A stretch of 5,911 nt of DNA from positions 1-5,911 of the forward strand of contig DIVN01000092.1 of NCBI GenBank assembly GCA_002435875.1, written 5' to 3'. Position 1 is the first letter of the stretch. Every line of letters starts with the position of its first letter. Source of the DNA: Anaerolineales bacterium UBA6131 (lineage in GTDB: Bacteria; Chloroflexota; Anaerolineae; UBA2200). Made by a program: the position numbers and the translations under genes. The notes under the pieces were generated by a model. That model saw only the letters and a program-made list of their open reading frames with translations, did no database searches and was not told the DNA's origin. Below are positions 5,242 to 5,911 of this stretch, in pieces.

Positions 5242-5640
5242 TCAGGCAGCTGCTTGTAAGGTTTGGGGTTTCGCAACCTGCTCATAGTCGGCCAGCAGGC
5301 CGTCCAGCACTGCTTCCCAGCGCATCGCCTCGGCGCGGATGCGTCCGGCTTCTCCAATCTGCCGGGCATACCCTGGGTCCTGCACCAGTCGACGCACGGC
5401 AGCTACCAACTCTGTTTGGTCCTGAGGCTCAAACAACAGGCCCGTCTCGCCGTGCGTGATGAGGTCTGAAGGCCCTCCCGCTCGCGGAGCCACCACGGGT
5501 AATCCCGACGCCATGGCTTCCAGCACCACATTGCCGAAGGTCTCATTGGCGGCCGGGAACACGAAGATATCGCCCGACGCGTAGGCTTCGGAGAGGTCGT
5601 GGCCTCCGAGATGGCCCGTGAATGTCGCGTGGGTGCCCTT
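5242..5640 (-). pseudogene. C-terminal half of a GT4-family glycosyltransferase, 5' end lost
   Basis: GT-B fold glycosyltransferases of family GT4 transfer sugars from nucleotide donors to lipids or glycans. Reading leftwards from about 5640, GTHATFTGHLGG, SEAYASGDIFVFPA, ETFGNVVLEAMASGLPVVAP and HGETGLLFEP form the donor-binding C-terminal domain. Its EX7E motif is intact (Glu codons 5542-5544 and 5518-5520). The best resemblance is to mannosyl- or glucosyltransferases of the MgtA/PimB kind. The frame extends upstream only to TTG 5712, with an in-frame stop at 5722-5724. Residues before GTHATF look unrelated to GT4, and no N-terminal acceptor domain is visible in any frame up to the window end. 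It is therefore a remnant, or a gene cut by a rearrangement or assembly join. Its own stop is TGA 5242-5244. A short functional protein is unlikely because GT4 enzymes need both domains. Confidence 0.7.
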
Positions 5641-5911
5641 GAAAAGCCTGTGCTGCTCAATAAGTACATCCGTTCTGAACTTCCACTGTTTTATGACGGC
5701 GATTGGCACCAACTGCTCAAGTCATCGGGGTATCTGCTTGGCAAGCGTTGCACATGAGGGTGGCGGCCTTGTCGGGGATAGCAGGTGTAGTCAGCAAGAC
5801 AGCGGGATTTTTCATCTTGGACAGCGTGAAGATAGCCACCTGCTTGTGTGGTCTGTCCCAGCGGTGATTGCTTTGGTCGGCGGCGATTGTCAGGCAGCCT
5901 TCCGGCGATAG
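5641..5911. other. Unassigned segment right of the glycosyltransferase break
   Basis: I see no recognisable gene in this stretch. On the + strand one frame is open from 5618 to the stop at 5909-5911 (97 codons), but its Cys/Ser-rich product resembles nothing known to me. A second + frame is open through 5641-5757 and encodes RSELPLFYDGDWHQLL-type sequence ending at TGA 5755-5757. It looks more protein-like, as the tail of a gene whose beginning has been replaced by the glycosyltransferase. On the - strand a frame is open from the window edge to a stop at 5717-5719 (64 codons). Several overlapping open frames without a clear winner suggest decayed or non-coding DNA, or the edge of a mobile element. 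Confidence 0.3.

Noticed and set aside
5223..5469. Two + strand frames opposite the glycosyltransferase fragment
   Set aside because: The opposite strand encodes an intact EX7E GT4 domain, so these are antisense shadows.
5698..5889. Two copies of GGCGATTG (5698-5705 and 5882-5889) as possible element ends
   Set aside because: An 8-base match in a GC-rich segment is expected by chance, and no transposase or target duplication supports it.
1..5911. CRISPR arrays, tRNA or rRNA genes
   Set aside because: No regularly spaced repeats and no recognisable structural RNA sequence were found on either strand.

Overview
The window is moderately GC-rich bacterial DNA, densely packed with genes on the + strand. 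It carries two recognisable functional blocks and ends in a disrupted segment. No rRNA or tRNA gene is visible, so taxonomy rests only on gene content. The style (Trx-type ArsC, PhoU, OmpR-family regulator, larEBC with a cysteine-rich LarE) would suit an environmental, possibly anaerobic lineage such as Chloroflexota or a deep Firmicutes-like group. This is a weak inference.

Block 1 (1-1262) deals with phosphate and arsenate. It starts inside a thioredoxin-coupled arsenate reductase (arsC), whose catalytic P-loop cysteine lies just outside the window. Next come an unrecognised 63-residue protein with two predicted membrane spans and phoU, the negative regulator of phosphate uptake and signalling. 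The three genes are closely spaced, each of the two downstream genes has its own Shine-Dalgarno-like sequence, and the run ends in a strong intrinsic terminator at 1321-1344. Arsenate enters cells as a phosphate analogue, so the pairing makes physiological sense.

The 329-base gap from 1263 to 1591 is regulatory. It holds the terminator, a compact CTGTCAG/CTGACA dyad, and a good sigma-70-type promoter (TTGCCA-17-TAGAAT) whose -10 box sits inside a 7-bp inverted repeat.

Block 2 (1592-5193) starts with an OmpR/PhoB-family response regulator that has no histidine kinase beside it. It continues into larE, larB and larC, three genes that together make the nickel-pincer nucleotide (NPN) cofactor of lactate racemase LarA and related racemases/epimerases. 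LarB carboxylates and hydrolyses nicotinic acid adenine dinucleotide, LarE converts the two carboxylates to thiocarboxylates, and LarC inserts nickel. larE/larB and larB/larC each overlap by exactly 8 bases. LarC is a single uninterrupted frame. LarE carries a CxxC plus a downstream Cys, the pattern of iron-sulfur-dependent rather than sacrificial LarE. No LarA-type enzyme is present in the window.

The right end (5194-5911) holds the C-terminal half of a GT4 glycosyltransferase on the - strand, convergent with larC. Its homology stops abruptly near 5640. The last ~270 bases match nothing I recognise on either strand, which points to a rearrangement junction, a mobile-element edge or an assembly join. 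The most useful leads are the response regulator linked to the lar operon, the LarE cysteine pattern, the larE start-site puzzle and the 5640 junction. I do not see convincing evidence for an entirely new system.
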